Notes: a model not told the origin generated them from the sequence alone. A DNA stretch of 64,000 bases from Geomonas azotofigens (GCF_018919395.1 NZ_JAHLME010000002.1:846182-910181), one strand, 5' to 3'; positions 35,364 through 46,326 are shown, numbered from the stretch's first letter. Numbers and translations: made by a program.

Positions 35364-36995
35364 ATGCAATCGGCGGATCTGGATTTACGGGAGCTACTTT
35401 CCTTCCGTCCCGGCGGGGGGACCATGTTTTTCATGGGGCGCAGGGCCATCATCTTCGATGCCGTCGCCCTGGGGCTTTTGCGCAAGGAGCTGATCAGTTC
35501 GCTGGGGACGGCAGCCGCGCGCAGCATCCTGACCAGGTTCGGCTACGCCCACGGCAGGATGACGGCGGAGAGCCTGAAGCTGGAGTTTCCCGATCTCTTC
35601 GCCGACAGCTGGACCGGCCCGAAACTGCACATGCTGCAGGGGATGGTCCGGGTCGAGGAGAACAAGCGCAGCGACGGCAGCGCCGACGAGCCGCTGGTGC
35701 AGTCCTTCTGGTACGACTCCTACGAGGTGGAGCAGCACCTGTTGCACCTGGGGCTTTCCGAGGATTCGGTATGCTGGACCCTGACCGGCTTCGCCAGTGG
35801 CTACGTTTCCTACTGGAGGGGGGAAAAGGTCTACTTCATCGAGGACCGCTGCTGCGGCAAGGGGGACGCGGTCTGCCACGTCGAGGGGAGGACCAGGGAA
35901 CAGTGGGGCGAGGCACTGGAGCCGTATCTCCCCTACTTCGAATCGGAGACCGGCGACGAGGTGTTCCAGAACCTGGCCAAGGCGCTGCGCGAAACGGAGG
36001 AGCGCCTGAAGAAGCAGCGGCGCCAGATGTCGTGCCTGAGCGCCGGGGGGGAGGAGTTCGGCTGCATCACCGCGCGCTCGAGCGCCATGCGGCAGGTGGT
36101 GGAGTTGACCCGGCGCATCGCCCGCGTCGATTCATCGGTGATCGTGACCGGCGAAAGCGGGGCCGGCAAGGAGCGGATCGCGCGGCTGATCCACGAGGAA
36201 TCGGCCCGCTCGGGTCGCCCGTTCGTGGCGGTGAACTGCGGTGCCCTGACGGAAACGCTCCTGGAGAGTGAACTCTTCGGCCACGCCAAAGGTGCCTTTA
36301 CCGGCGCGGACCGGGACAAGATGGGGCTCATCGAGGCGGCCCACGGCGGGACGCTGTTTTTGGACGAGATCGGCGAGATCTCGCAGTCCATGCAGGTGAA
36401 GCTCCTGCGCGTGCTGCAGGAGCGGGAGGTGCGGCGGGTCGGCGAAAACAAGTCGCGCCAGGTCGACATCAGGGTGGTCGCCGCCACCAACAGGAACCTC
36501 TCCGACGAGGTGGCCAACGGGAACTTCCGGCGCGACCTCTACTACCGCCTGAGGGTGATCGAGGTGCGGGTCCCTCCCCTGCGCGAGCGCAACGAGGACA
36601 TCCTGCCCCTGGCGCGCATCTTCCTGGAGCAGGCCTCCAAACGCGCCGGCCGCAGGGTGACCGGGTTCACCCCCAAGGCCGCCGACCAGCTTTTGCGCTA
36701 CACCTGGCCGGGAAACGTGCGGGAGTTGCAGAACGCGGTGGAACACGCCGTGGCGCTTTCCCTGGACACGAGGGCCGACCTCGAGGACCTGCCGGAAGAG
36801 TTGCGGTCGGCGCTGCCGCGACCGGGGATCGTGGAATCGGTGCGCCCGCTGGAAGAGGTGGAGCGGGAGTACATACTGGCGGCCCTGAGGGCCACCGGCA
36901 ACAACAAGGCGCGCACGGCGGCCGAGTTGAATATCGGCGTCGCCACCTTGTACCGAAAGCTCGCCGAGTACGAGAAGCAGGGGTTCCTCCCCTGA
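35364..36995 (+). CDS. Sigma-54-dependent activator with XylR_N and V4R sensor domains
   Basis: 543 residues. XylR_N (about 15-110) and V4R (about 118-180, cysteines C163, C164, C171) form the ligand-binding module of the XylR/DmpR/PoxR group, which bind small aromatic molecules. The AAA+ domain carries Walker A GESGAGKE (263-270), GAFTGA (310-315, the sigma-54 contact) and FLDEIGE. A Fis-type helix-turn-helix ends the protein (NNKARTAAELNIGVATLYRKL). AGGAGGCGGGG precedes the ATG. Divergent from the cytochrome operon, which it very likely controls. Confidence 0.93.
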   Translation: MQSADLDLRELLSFRPGGGTMFFMGRRAIIFDAVALGLLRKELISSLGTAAARSILTRFGYAHGRMTAESLKLEFPDLFADSWTGPKLHMLQGMVRVEENKRSDGSADEPLVQSFWYDSYEVEQHLLHLGLSEDSVCWTLTGFASGYVSYWRGEKVYFIEDRCCGKGDAVCHVEGRTREQWGEALEPYLPYFESETGDEVFQNLAKALRETEERLKKQRRQMSCLSAGGEEFGCITARSSAMRQVVELTRRIARVDSSVIVTGESGAGKERIARLIHEESARSGRPFVAVNCGALTETLLESELFGHAKGAFTGADRDKMGLIEAAHGGTLFLDEIGEISQSMQVKLLRVLQEREVRRVGENKSRQVDIRVVAATNRNLSDEVANGNFRRDLYYRLRVIEVRVPPLRERNEDILPLARIFLEQASKRAGRRVTGFTPKAADQLLRYTWPGNVRELQNAVEHAVALSLDTRADLEDLPEELRSALPRPGIVESVRPLEEVEREYILAALRATGNNKARTAAELNIGVATLYRKLAEYEKQGFLP

Positions 36996-37074
36996 CGGCG
37001 GGCGGGAAAGTTCTTGCCCCCGGCGGCCAAAGAGTGTAAGAAGTACCTCTTTTTTCGGAGGAGACTTTTTAAAC

Positions 37075-39345
<2,271 letters not shown>

Positions 39346-39446
39346 AACCGCTAGCCACGGAGAAAATCTGAGAACATCTGAGAGAAGCGAAACCTCTTTT
39401 TTGTTTTTTCTCCGAAGTTCTCAGATTTCCTCCGTGGCCAATGGTT
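39346..39446. repeat. Paired inverted repeat, GCCACGGAGAAAATCTGAG family, copy 2
   Basis: Left arm 39346-39384 and right arm 39409-39446 are inverted copies. The left arm is nearly identical to that at 27939 over GCCACGGAGAAAATCTGAGA and the following ACATCTGAGAGA. It starts one base past the tex stop. Confidence 0.85.
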
Positions 39447-39459
39447 GGTGTTTTAAATA

Positions 39460-39496
39460 AAAAGGGGCTGCCAGCATGAATCCGGCAGCCCCTTTT
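39460..39496. terminator. Bidirectional terminator after tex
   Basis: Perfect 13-bp arms AAAAGGGGCTGCC (39460-39472) and GGCAGCCCCTTTT (39484-39496), with T-run on both strands. It separates tex from the convergent zinc-ribbon gene. Confidence 0.88.
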
Positions 39497-39520
39497 CTTG
39501 TTCTCTCTGCTTATGCCCGG

Positions 39521-39967
39521 CTAGCAGGCGCTTCTCAGCAGCTTGCGGCCGGTCTTGAAGACGACCTCGACCTTCCCGGCCTGGCACGACGCCACGACGC
39601 CGGTCCCGAAGGTGGGATGGCTGATCAGCGTGTTGGTCTTGAACTTTCCTTCCATGCTGTAGGGGACGGCGAGATCCGGATCGAGGGGGCGGATCATCTC
39701 CTCCCAGACCGCCTCGTCGGATACCGCCGGTGCCTTGGCGGCCCTGGTGCGCGGCGCCTTCGCCTCTTTTTCAGCCTTTGCTCCCTTCACGGTGGCGGCC
39801 TTTGGTTCTTTCGCGGGACGATGGTTGTGCTCGCTGCCGCAGGTGTTGCATTTCACCCGCACCACCTGCCCTGCCACCATCGCCACGATGGTGTGGTTCA
39901 GCAGTGCCTTGCAACGCGTGCATTGCGAATCGACCATGTCTCCTGCAGCTAAAACTCTTCTTTCCAT
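39521..39967 (-). CDS. Zinc-ribbon protein with CarD/Tudor-like C-terminus
   Basis: 148 residues. The N-terminus holds two CxxC pairs, C16TRC19 and C40NTC43, forming a zinc ribbon. A basic, Ala/Lys-rich linker (about 48-82) joins it to a C-terminal module, LISHPTFGTGVVASCQAGKVEVVFKTGRKLL, that resembles the small beta domain found in CarD-like and ATP-dependent helicase proteins. Nucleic-acid or transcription-related binding is an inference. GGAGGCCCA lies before the ATG. Confidence 0.75.
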   Translation of the reverse strand: MERRVLAAGDMVDSQCTRCKALLNHTIVAMVAGQVVRVKCNTCGSEHNHRPAKEPKAATVKGAKAEKEAKAPRTRAAKAPAVSDEAVWEEMIRPLDPDLAVPYSMEGKFKTNTLISHPTFGTGVVASCQAGKVEVVFKTGRKLLRSAC

Positions 39968-40002
39968 TGGGCCTCCCTGACCTTTTTATGCTCAAACAAA
40001 AA

Positions 40003-40028
40003 GGGCTTAACCGTCGGCGGCTAAACCC
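40003..40028 (-). terminator. Rho-independent terminator
   Basis: On the minus strand GGGTTTAGCCG, loop CCGA, CGGTTAAGCCC, followed by TTTTTGTTT. It stands between the PAP2 gene (stop 40208) and the zinc-ribbon gene (start 39967). About 180 bases of untranslated sequence precede it, long enough for a leader or 3' element. Confidence 0.8.
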
Positions 40029-40207
40029 TTTCCATGCGTTATCTGATCGCGGCGGCAATCCCCCGCTCATCTGCTACGTATCGTTGGTTTAAGCGTTCCT
40101 GCTATCTTCGATGTGCTGTTGAAATATAAGGGATTCCGGCTGGCGATGCAAGGGAAAAAACCGAAAACAAAGGCAGACTGGGCGCGGCGCCGCGGGTAAA
40201 GCCACTG

Positions 40208-40855
40208 TCAGTTGACAGCGAAACGGCGCCGACAAAAAAGCAGGCGTGAGATCATCACCTCGAGCAAGATGGCGAGGTAGCCTCCAACGACGACGTCGCT
40301 CAAGAAGTGGTAGTTGGTGGCGATCAGGGCGACGCCGAGCAGGACGGCGATGAGAATGCCGATGGGGCGACTTTCTGGATAGAAGCGCCAGACCGCCGCC
40401 AGGAGGGCCACGATGACCAACATGTGGCCTGAGGGAAAGCCGTCGCAGTGCTCTTTGAACTGGAACCAGTGAAAACCGTAGTCGCCGGGCTTGGTGAGCC
40501 AGTAGCGCGTGTCGGGCCGGCCGAAGGCGATTTTCAAGAGCGCCTTGGCGAGATAGGAGGCGGGCGCGAGCCAGAGAACCTCTTTGGCCAGCAGCGTGGC
40601 GCGGTCCAGGATCCCCTTGCCGGAGCGCAGCAGGTAAAAGCAGCAGGAGGCGGCAGTGGAGATGACCACCACGGTGAGCAGCAGGTCGGGCAGCTCCGAG
40701 GTGGCCCTAAACCAGTGCCGGTTAGTGTAAAGGTAGTCCCGCACGAAGACGGCAACCGGTATGTCGAGGTACCAGACGCAGATGACGGTGAACGGGGCCA
40801 GCAGCGCCCCGCTCAGCGCCAGTCTGAAGGTTGTCTTGTCAGTAGCATCGGTCAT
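40208..40855 (-). CDS. PAP2-family membrane phosphatase
   Basis: 215 residues with six membrane helices. The three phosphatase motifs are present: KIAFGRP (motif 1), GFPSGHML (motif 2) and TNYHFLSDVVVGG (motif 3; catalytic His in NYHFLSD). Members dephosphorylate undecaprenyl pyrophosphate, phosphatidic acid or lipid A; the sequence does not decide which. Monocistronic. Confidence 0.88.
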   Translation of the reverse strand: MTDATDKTTFRLALSGALLAPFTVICVWYLDIPVAVFVRDYLYTNRHWFRATSELPDLLLTVVVISTAASCCFYLLRSGKGILDRATLLAKEVLWLAPASYLAKALLKIAFGRPDTRYWLTKPGDYGFHWFQFKEHCDGFPSGHMLVIVALLAAVWRFYPESRPIGILIAVLLGVALIATNYHFLSDVVVGGYLAILLEVMISRLLFCRRRFAVN

Positions 40856-40944
40856 ACGGATCCTGGTGCAGCGGGCTGAAATTTACCACGGCTACACCTA
40901 ACACAGATGCAGTCCAATATGAAGCCGAATTTGCGGCAACTCCT

Positions 40945-41235
40945 CTACTGACAGTTGTGAGCCAGGCATTGGAGGCAGTTGCGGAAGGTGCAGACGCCGC
41001 AGGCATGCTCCATCAGCACCGGGATGTTCTTTGCCTTCGCGACCTGCATCGCCTCGATCTTCACCCGGTGCGACACCTTGTTGGTGAAGATCACCATGGC
41101 GTCCGCTTTCTTTAATTTTGATGCTATGTTGGTCTCCGAGGTGCTGAAAAACTGCAGCTTTACCCCGGCCCGTTCCGCCTCTTCCAGGTAGTGTTTTCCC
41201 AAGCGGTCCATTCCGCCGATCAGAGCTATGCACAT
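40945..41235 (-). CDS. DUF2325 protein
   Basis: 96 residues. Rossmann-like start MCIALIGGMDRLGKHYLEEA, middle FTNKVSHRVKIEAMQVAKAKNIPV and a Cys-rich end with HACGVCTFRNCLQCLAHNC. This is the DUF2325 family, frequent in iron-responsive loci of Geobacter. Five cysteines in the last 20 residues could bind a metal or Fe-S cluster. It lies 46 bp behind the DUF3793 gene in the same direction, presumably one Fur-regulated operon. Confidence 0.85.
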   Translation of the reverse strand: MCIALIGGMDRLGKHYLEEAERAGVKLQFFSTSETNIASKLKKADAMVIFTNKVSHRVKIEAMQVAKAKNIPVLMEHACGVCTFRNCLQCLAHNCQ

Positions 41236-41281
41236 GTTGCCCTCCCCCGAGGCGTCAGCGTCTCGGCTTTGATATTCACCT

Positions 41282-42028
41282 TCACTTAATTGCCAAAAAA
41301 GGGGTGTCGTGCTGCTGGTACGAATCAGCGGCAGCGTGGCTGCCGTTTCTCAGGCACTCGAGCGGGTTGCATCCCGAAGCCAGGCGCAGCGACATCCTGC
41401 TGCGGCACTCGCGGTGGCACTCGGCAAGGCGCAGACTCTGCTCGGGCTTGCCGAAAATCTTCCAAGGTCCCTGTACGGTGAAAGCAAGCGGCACCCACCC
41501 CATGAAGCCGATAACGTCCTTCAGCGGGTACCCAAGGAACACGCCGATCTCGTGAGGGAAGCCATCCCCCGTCACACGCGTCTCCAGCTCGTCCAGGACC
41601 GAGTCGAAGTCGTGGACGTTGCCGTAACCGGCTTTGCCCAGGATGATGCGCACGCTCTTCTGCGCGATGAGGGTGCCGAGGGCCTCCTGGGAGTAAAGCA
41701 GGAGCAGGATCGAAGAGCCGCGGTCGTCGAGGACCCGAACCTTGAGGCCGCTCTCTTCAAGGAGCGCGGCGCCGTGTTCTTTCCAGAGGCGATAGAGGTT
41801 GCGACCGCAGGAGCGGCGCTTGTTGGCAAGACAGACGAGGTTGGCCGGCTTGGCCCCTTGCAGCACCTCGGCGAGTTCCAGCACCAGGAAGGAGGCGAGG
41901 CACTCTTCGTCGCTAGGGTAAAGTCCCGCGAAGTCCTGCCAGGCGGCCCTGGACCTCAGGGTTGCTCCAGGCGCATCGCCTGCGGTTACCGGCACCAGAT
42001 CCTCTTTTACCCTGGCAGCACTGTTCAT
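41282..42028 (-). CDS. DUF3793 family protein
   Basis: 248 residues, soluble. Recognised by LVCLANKRRSCGRNLYRLWKEHG and DELETRVTGDGFPHEIGVFLGYPLKDVIGFMG. DUF3793 proteins accompany FeoB/iron-uptake and DUF2325 genes in anaerobes; biochemical role unknown. The C-terminal 50 residues hold four cysteines (ECHRECRSRM, GCNPLEC). The Fur box 91 bp upstream supports iron control. Confidence 0.82.
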   Translation of the reverse strand: MNSAARVKEDLVPVTAGDAPGATLRSRAAWQDFAGLYPSDEECLASFLVLELAEVLQGAKPANLVCLANKRRSCGRNLYRLWKEHGAALLEESGLKVRVLDDRGSSILLLLYSQEALGTLIAQKSVRIILGKAGYGNVHDFDSVLDELETRVTGDGFPHEIGVFLGYPLKDVIGFMGWVPLAFTVQGPWKIFGKPEQSLRLAECHRECRSRMSLRLASGCNPLECLRNGSHAAADSYQQHDTPFLAIK

Positions 42029-42118
42029 GTCCCCTCCACACTCCCGGTACTGAATCGGTCAATCTCTCAGCACGTTACCAACACTCACACCAGGACTGTT
42101 CACCCGAGCCACAACCAC

Positions 42119-42137
42119 GATAATGAAAACCGTTATC
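42119..42137 (-). promoter_or_regulatory. Fur box
   Basis: GATAATGAAAACCGTTATC matches the 19-bp Fur consensus GATAATGATAATCATTATC at 16 positions and keeps the inverted-repeat ends. It precedes the DUF3793-DUF2325 genes. The remainder of 42029-42296 holds no gene; a GC-rich hairpin (CGGCCTCTGCC / GGCAGAGGCCG type, 42251-42282) behind the T6SS operon is its probable terminator. Confidence 0.7.
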
Positions 42138-42296
42138 AGTTTTATAAAGAAGATAGCGACTGATGTCAACAGCAAAATTTTGCAGGGGATCTATTTGGGT
42201 GGAGGCTATGGAAGAAGATGGCGAAGGGGAGACTTTCAGATGTAAAGATCGCCCGGCCTCTGCCGTTTCGCAGAGGCCGGGCGGAGCCTTGTGCTG

Positions 42297-42695
42297 TCAG
42301 TTTCCCCAAGGCTCTGTGAGTTGGAGAGATTTTCTCAAAGCTTCGTCCGCGGCCGCGATATTGTCGGGCTCACCTAAAACCGCCTCGACCCACTGGTTCA
42401 GGGCATGCACGCGGCGCACCTCCGGCAGAGATGAAGTCAGCAGCGTCTCCAATGCGTTGCTCTTCTCCTCGAAGTCGATGTCGAGGTACCACAGGGCCAG
42501 GACGTAGGACGCCATCCCCTGTTCCGACTTGAACCCCTTGCTGTCGGCCAGTTCGACGGCAGCGGCCAGGAAGTCCAGGCGCTGGTCCCGGCCGATCTTG
42601 TAGTAATCGGTCAGGTCGCGCATCAATGCCGCGTCCAGCCTCTCGATAAACTCCGCGCGCGCCACCTCGTTCATCTGCTCAATTCGTATTTCCAT
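42297..42695 (-). CDS. T6SS adaptor-associated hypothetical protein
   Basis: 132 residues, helical and acidic. The core YYKIGRDQRLDFLAAAVELADSKGFKSEQGMASYVLALWYLDIDF resembles small proteins encoded next to DUF4123/Tap adaptors in type VI loci (RARxYGF..E..VA.YV.L...LG.DF). ATG 42695 has the strong site GGGGGAGGTGTC. The frame stays open upstream through the DUF4123 fragment, so a fused 249-residue product is possible but less likely. Last gene of the T6SS run; ends PWGN. Confidence 0.7.
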   Translation of the reverse strand: MEIRIEQMNEVARAEFIERLDAALMRDLTDYYKIGRDQRLDFLAAAVELADSKGFKSEQGMASYVLALWYLDIDFEEKSNALETLLTSSLPEVRRVHALNQWVEAVLGEPDNIAAADEALRKSLQLTEPWGN

Positions 42696-43010
42696 GACAC
42701 CTCCCCCACCCTCACGTGTGGTTATGTGATGACCGTTCTGGCATCGCACAGAGCCCCGCCGTAAATCCCCCCAATTCCGCCACCACCCCTGCGCCAGCAA
42801 CCAATCAGTGAACAGGCAATCCCGCCGGAGCAATACCAGGTAGGGGGCAACCCGCGCCATGTCAGGTTGCAGCGCCCCGCGCAAAAGACAGACGTACTGT
42901 GGCGCTAGAGAGTCCAGAAGCGATGGTAGATCTGGGACCACTGCGCCATCGATGACAGTGAAGACGCTGCTACAGTCGGAGGCGAATATCATCTGTTTGA
43001 GGCTTTGCAT
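42696..43010 (-). pseudogene. Truncated DUF4123 (Tap/TEC-type) effector adaptor
   Basis: From MQSLKQMIFA (43010) the frame gives FTVIDGAVVPDLPSLLDSLA, CLLRGALQPDMARVAPYLVLL and LAQGWWRNWGD, which match the first two thirds of the DUF4123 domain. The remaining domain (LRRHLRR, LFRFYDPRVL) is missing: the frame runs into GSVRCQNGHHITTREGGG and then reads through into the next gene. DUF4123 proteins load effectors onto VgrG, so this remnant suggests a lost or exchanged effector. It starts 45 bp after the vgrG stop. Confidence 0.65.
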
Positions 43011-43054
43011 TATCCCACCCGTAACAATAGGCCGACCGGCCTTCACTCAGTCGA

Positions 43055-45106
43055 TCACGCCGCGCATAATGGTGTATGCTCTGCAGCCGCTCTCTCGAAC
43101 GACCTTGCCTGCGGCGTCGTCAACAATGGAGCATCGTGGCTTCTACCGTGCGTCGTGGTCCTGTCGTCTTTACCCGCTTCTTTTGGGGGCTTCGGCTGGC
43201 CAGGTGACGCCCCGGTGCAAACTCCCAGTGCCCCGCCGTTGTTGATCTGCACGGAGCCACCGACTATGGCGACTCCGGCAGGCGTTATGGTGATGAAGCT
43301 GCCGCCAACTTGCAAAGACACCTGAGTTAGCGACTCAACCACTATGCTTTTCGCAGCCTTTATGTTGACCGCCTCCCCCGCCTGCAGGGCGTATTTTGTT
43401 GCCACCTTCAGTTGGAGATCGGCACCGATCGTTATCGAAAGGTCCCCATCAATACTCTGGTTACAGTCTCCGGCCACCTGGAGGTGCTGGTCACGAGCCA
43501 CCTTCTCCAACCGGTCCCGGTTTACGACGAGGTGCCGGTCCTGCCCCACCCACTCCAGCGAATCCTCATTCACCCGGTTCACCTGCTCCCGCTGCGCGTG
43601 AAGGTACAACTGCTCCGCGCCTTTCTTGTCATCGAAGCGCAGCTCGTTATACCCTTGCCCGCCGGGTGTGGAGCACGATTTTATGCAGATTTTTGTTTTC
43701 TCTGCAGGCAGTTGGTACGGCGGCAGGTTCATTCCGTTATGGAGCTGACCGATGACGACCGGGCGGTCGGGATCGCCTTCCAGGAAGTCCACCACAACCT
43801 CGTGGCCAACACGTGGCAGAAATAATGCGCCCCAGCCGTTACCGGCCAGCGGCTGGCTCACCCTGATCCAGCAGGAGCAGCTGTCATCGCCCTTCCCTTC
43901 CCGGTCCCAGTGGAACTTGACTTTCACCCGTCCGTACTGGTCCGTGTGGATTTCCTCTCCCGGCGGCCCGACAACGACAGCCGTCTGCGGTCCCGGCACG
44001 ATCGGCTTCGGGGTCAGACGTGTCGGGCGGTACGGGGTCTGATGAGGTATGCACTCAAAACTGTTTTGGTAACTGGAAATGGAGCCAGTGGCATATGCTT
44101 CCATTGCATCATGCTTCACGGCCACCAGGAGAAACTCCTTACCGTCCAATTCGAGGTTGCGGTGATCTCTGAGCCGGAAGCGATAGCCGCTGGTAAACGC
44201 ACGGCAGTCGCTACTGCCAGCGACGACGGTTGCCATGGTTTCTTCTTCCTCCATGCGGATCCTCGCCAGCCGCTCGCCTGCGCCCTTGCTGCCGTAGCAT
44301 CCGGGAGCATCGTACACCTCGCATTTCGCGGCCGGTGTCCGGGCTGCGCCGGGAGCTTCCGCTTTCAATCCTGTCCTTGGAATGGCGAAGTTGTAGTCGC
44401 TCAGGGAATATCTGCCCGTGGGTATGTGGCGTGCGACCTCCAGGGAAGTAATCACATCTTCCTTTCTGGTGCCGGTCGCGCTTGATAGCGTGGAGGCGTT
44501 CTGCTGAAACGGGCAAGGCGTATTGGCATCGGGAGAATCTGCGATGACCATCGTGTGTTTCCCATCGTCATGCCGGAAAAAGTAGAAGAGACCTTCTTCC
44601 TCCAGAAGGCGGGATATAAAGTTGAAGGCCGTTTCCCGGTACTGGACACAGTACTCTCTCTTGTCGTAACTCCCGCGCAGATCGAAGCGGTACCAGGAGA
44701 AACCAAGGTTCTCGAATACCTGCTCGACTATCTCAGGGGTTGAGCGGTTCTGAAAGATCCTTATGTCAGCACTCTTGCTGAGGGTCCAGAACCAGGAAAC
44801 GAGAGTGCATCTGTAGAAGGAGAAGCGGCTATCTTCACCGTCCACGCCGCCCGACGTGCCCTGGGTGAAGCTTGAAATGATCCCGTTGAGGTACCTTTTG
44901 TTGCCGTCAGCAAGGGTGATGGAGACAGTTGCGTTGCTGCCCGGCATCGTTTGGAGCGGAATAGCGTGACGTTCAGACAGCAAAGACAGCTCGAAATAGA
45001 AGCTGCGGGAGATGCCCTCCTCCCCCCTTAATTCGGTCAAGAGCAGGGCGTCTTCACCTAGAGAGGTACGGATGGAAATGAGTCTGTCACGCTGTGTGAA
45101 TGTCAT
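43055..45106 (-). CDS. vgrG: Type VI secretion spike protein VgrG
   Basis: 683 residues. Gp27/gp5-like spike trimer subunit at the tip of the Hcp tube. N-terminal hub (MTFTQRDRLISIRTSLGEDAL), YCVQYRETAFNFISRLLEEEGLFYFF, the OB-fold VGPPGEEIHTDQYGRVKVKFHWDREG and the needle of short beta repeats (about 530-620). After the needle comes a 60-residue polar tail without a recognisable effector domain (PGQPKPPKEAGKDDRTTTHG). It stands 218 bp behind tssG. Confidence 0.95.
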   Translation of the reverse strand: MTFTQRDRLISIRTSLGEDALLLTELRGEEGISRSFYFELSLLSERHAIPLQTMPGSNATVSITLADGNKRYLNGIISSFTQGTSGGVDGEDSRFSFYRCTLVSWFWTLSKSADIRIFQNRSTPEIVEQVFENLGFSWYRFDLRGSYDKREYCVQYRETAFNFISRLLEEEGLFYFFRHDDGKHTMVIADSPDANTPCPFQQNASTLSSATGTRKEDVITSLEVARHIPTGRYSLSDYNFAIPRTGLKAEAPGAARTPAAKCEVYDAPGCYGSKGAGERLARIRMEEEETMATVVAGSSDCRAFTSGYRFRLRDHRNLELDGKEFLLVAVKHDAMEAYATGSISSYQNSFECIPHQTPYRPTRLTPKPIVPGPQTAVVVGPPGEEIHTDQYGRVKVKFHWDREGKGDDSCSCWIRVSQPLAGNGWGALFLPRVGHEVVVDFLEGDPDRPVVIGQLHNGMNLPPYQLPAEKTKICIKSCSTPGGQGYNELRFDDKKGAEQLYLHAQREQVNRVNEDSLEWVGQDRHLVVNRDRLEKVARDQHLQVAGDCNQSIDGDLSITIGADLQLKVATKYALQAGEAVNIKAAKSIVVESLTQVSLQVGGSFITITPAGVAIVGGSVQINNGGALGVCTGASPGQPKPPKEAGKDDRTTTHGRSHDAPLLTTPQARSFERAAAEHTPLCAA

Positions 45107-45116
45107 GAACTACCCC

Positions 45117-45215
45117 TCACCAGTTTTGAGACACCGACCCTTTTTGCTTTTCGCGTCTGGCCCGCACCTCTTCCGGGCTCAAGGCAGGGAAAACCGCACC
45201 GCGCGCAGCCATCAT
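45117..45215 (-). CDS. Possible 32-residue peptide upstream of vgrG
   Basis: A short frame with tandem ATG codons (45215, 45212) and AAGGAG directly before it: MMAARGAVFPALSPEEVRAR, then REKQKGSVSQNW. It ends ten bases before the vgrG start, so it could couple its translation to vgrG. The AAGGAG site is convincing but no family is recognisable. Confidence 0.38.
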   Translation of the reverse strand: MMAARGAVFPALSPEEVRARREKQKGSVSQNW

Positions 45216-45324
45216 CTCCTTCAAATGAAGCACCTTTTTGTACGTGGGACTGCCGGGAATGTATTTCTTTAAATGGAACTAAATGACCGGCCAAAGCCTA
45301 AGGAACTCACATGGCTTCCCCGCT

Positions 45325-46326
45325 CTACGAAGTTGTCAGTTTCGAGACTACGTTGGGATCGATGGTCACGAACGGGTCCTCCTCAAGAACGGCGCATGGC
45401 GCTTTGAGCCAGGTGGAATGACCAAGCCTTGGTGCGTCGGAAGCTTCCGTACCCAGTCTGCACCCGGGAACGTCTTCTCTCCTCAAAACCAGCCTGACCT
45501 CGAACTCGTACTCGGGTCCCACCAGGAACCTGACCAGCGAAGCCAGGTGCTTCCGTCTCCCCTCTGACGACAGATCAATGAAGTCGTGAAAAGCCATAGG
45601 CCCCAGACGAAGCCTAAAGGTGGATTGGATGTCGCTGGTTTGCCCGCCACAGACGGCGTCGACGCCAAGCAGGCAATTGTTCTCCCCAAGCGTGGTCAGG
45701 TCCGACGATTCCAGGTCAACGCTACGCGGCACAAAAGGCTCGACCTCGGCATCCACGCCAAATACACTTTGCACGATGCGAGCGATCGTGCCGGCTGATG
45801 CCGTCGGCCGACTTGCCTGGCCACAGAAGTGCAGCAATGCCGGCTCCGACCCGGATAGCTTTTCCCGCACCCCCTCGGTCCCGAGTCCCAGAAAGCTGAG
45901 CAGATGGATGCTGAAGACATCGCTGTTGCCGCTTTTCTTCTGTGGCAAAAAGGAGGTGCGCTTCCAACTCCGGTAAAAGATGGAGATGAGGCGGTGGTGA
46001 AAGAGGTCATAGAAGTCGCCCATGGCATGATCGTTCGCCCTTTCCCGCTCCAAAAGCAGTTCATGGTACCAATGCGGCAATACGCCGGACGGACCGGTGA
46101 GCCCCATCACGGCAGTTTCGACGCGGGCAGATCCGTCCTCACCAAAGGTAATCCCGGTGACGTCCCCTACCGGGAAAGCAAAGCCTTTCTTAACCGTGAA
46201 GCGGATCTTTTCCGTTTCTGGCGATGACGGGGCTTCAACGTCATGGTGTCCCCGATGGACCCGTTCCAGCAAACGGACCGTCGCAAAAAAGCCGGCGCCA
46301 CAGCGTTCAGGCAGATTCCCGTTCAT
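45325..46326 (-). CDS. tssG: Type VI baseplate subunit TssG
   Basis: 333 residues (ImpH/VasB family). F14FATVRLLERVHRG at the N-terminus, ETAVMGLTGPSGVLPHWYHELL and RANDHAMGDFYDLFHHRLISIFYRSWK are diagnostic. It joins TssF and TssE to form the baseplate wedge with TssK. Its ATG overlaps the tssF stop by 4 bp. Confidence 0.93.
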   Translation of the reverse strand: MNGNLPERCGAGFFATVRLLERVHRGHHDVEAPSSPETEKIRFTVKKGFAFPVGDVTGITFGEDGSARVETAVMGLTGPSGVLPHWYHELLLERERANDHAMGDFYDLFHHRLISIFYRSWKRTSFLPQKKSGNSDVFSIHLLSFLGLGTEGVREKLSGSEPALLHFCGQASRPTASAGTIARIVQSVFGVDAEVEPFVPRSVDLESSDLTTLGENNCLLGVDAVCGGQTSDIQSTFRLRLGPMAFHDFIDLSSEGRRKHLASLVRFLVGPEYEFEVRLVLRREDVPGCRLGTEASDAPRLGHSTWLKAPCAVLEEDPFVTIDPNVVSKLTTS

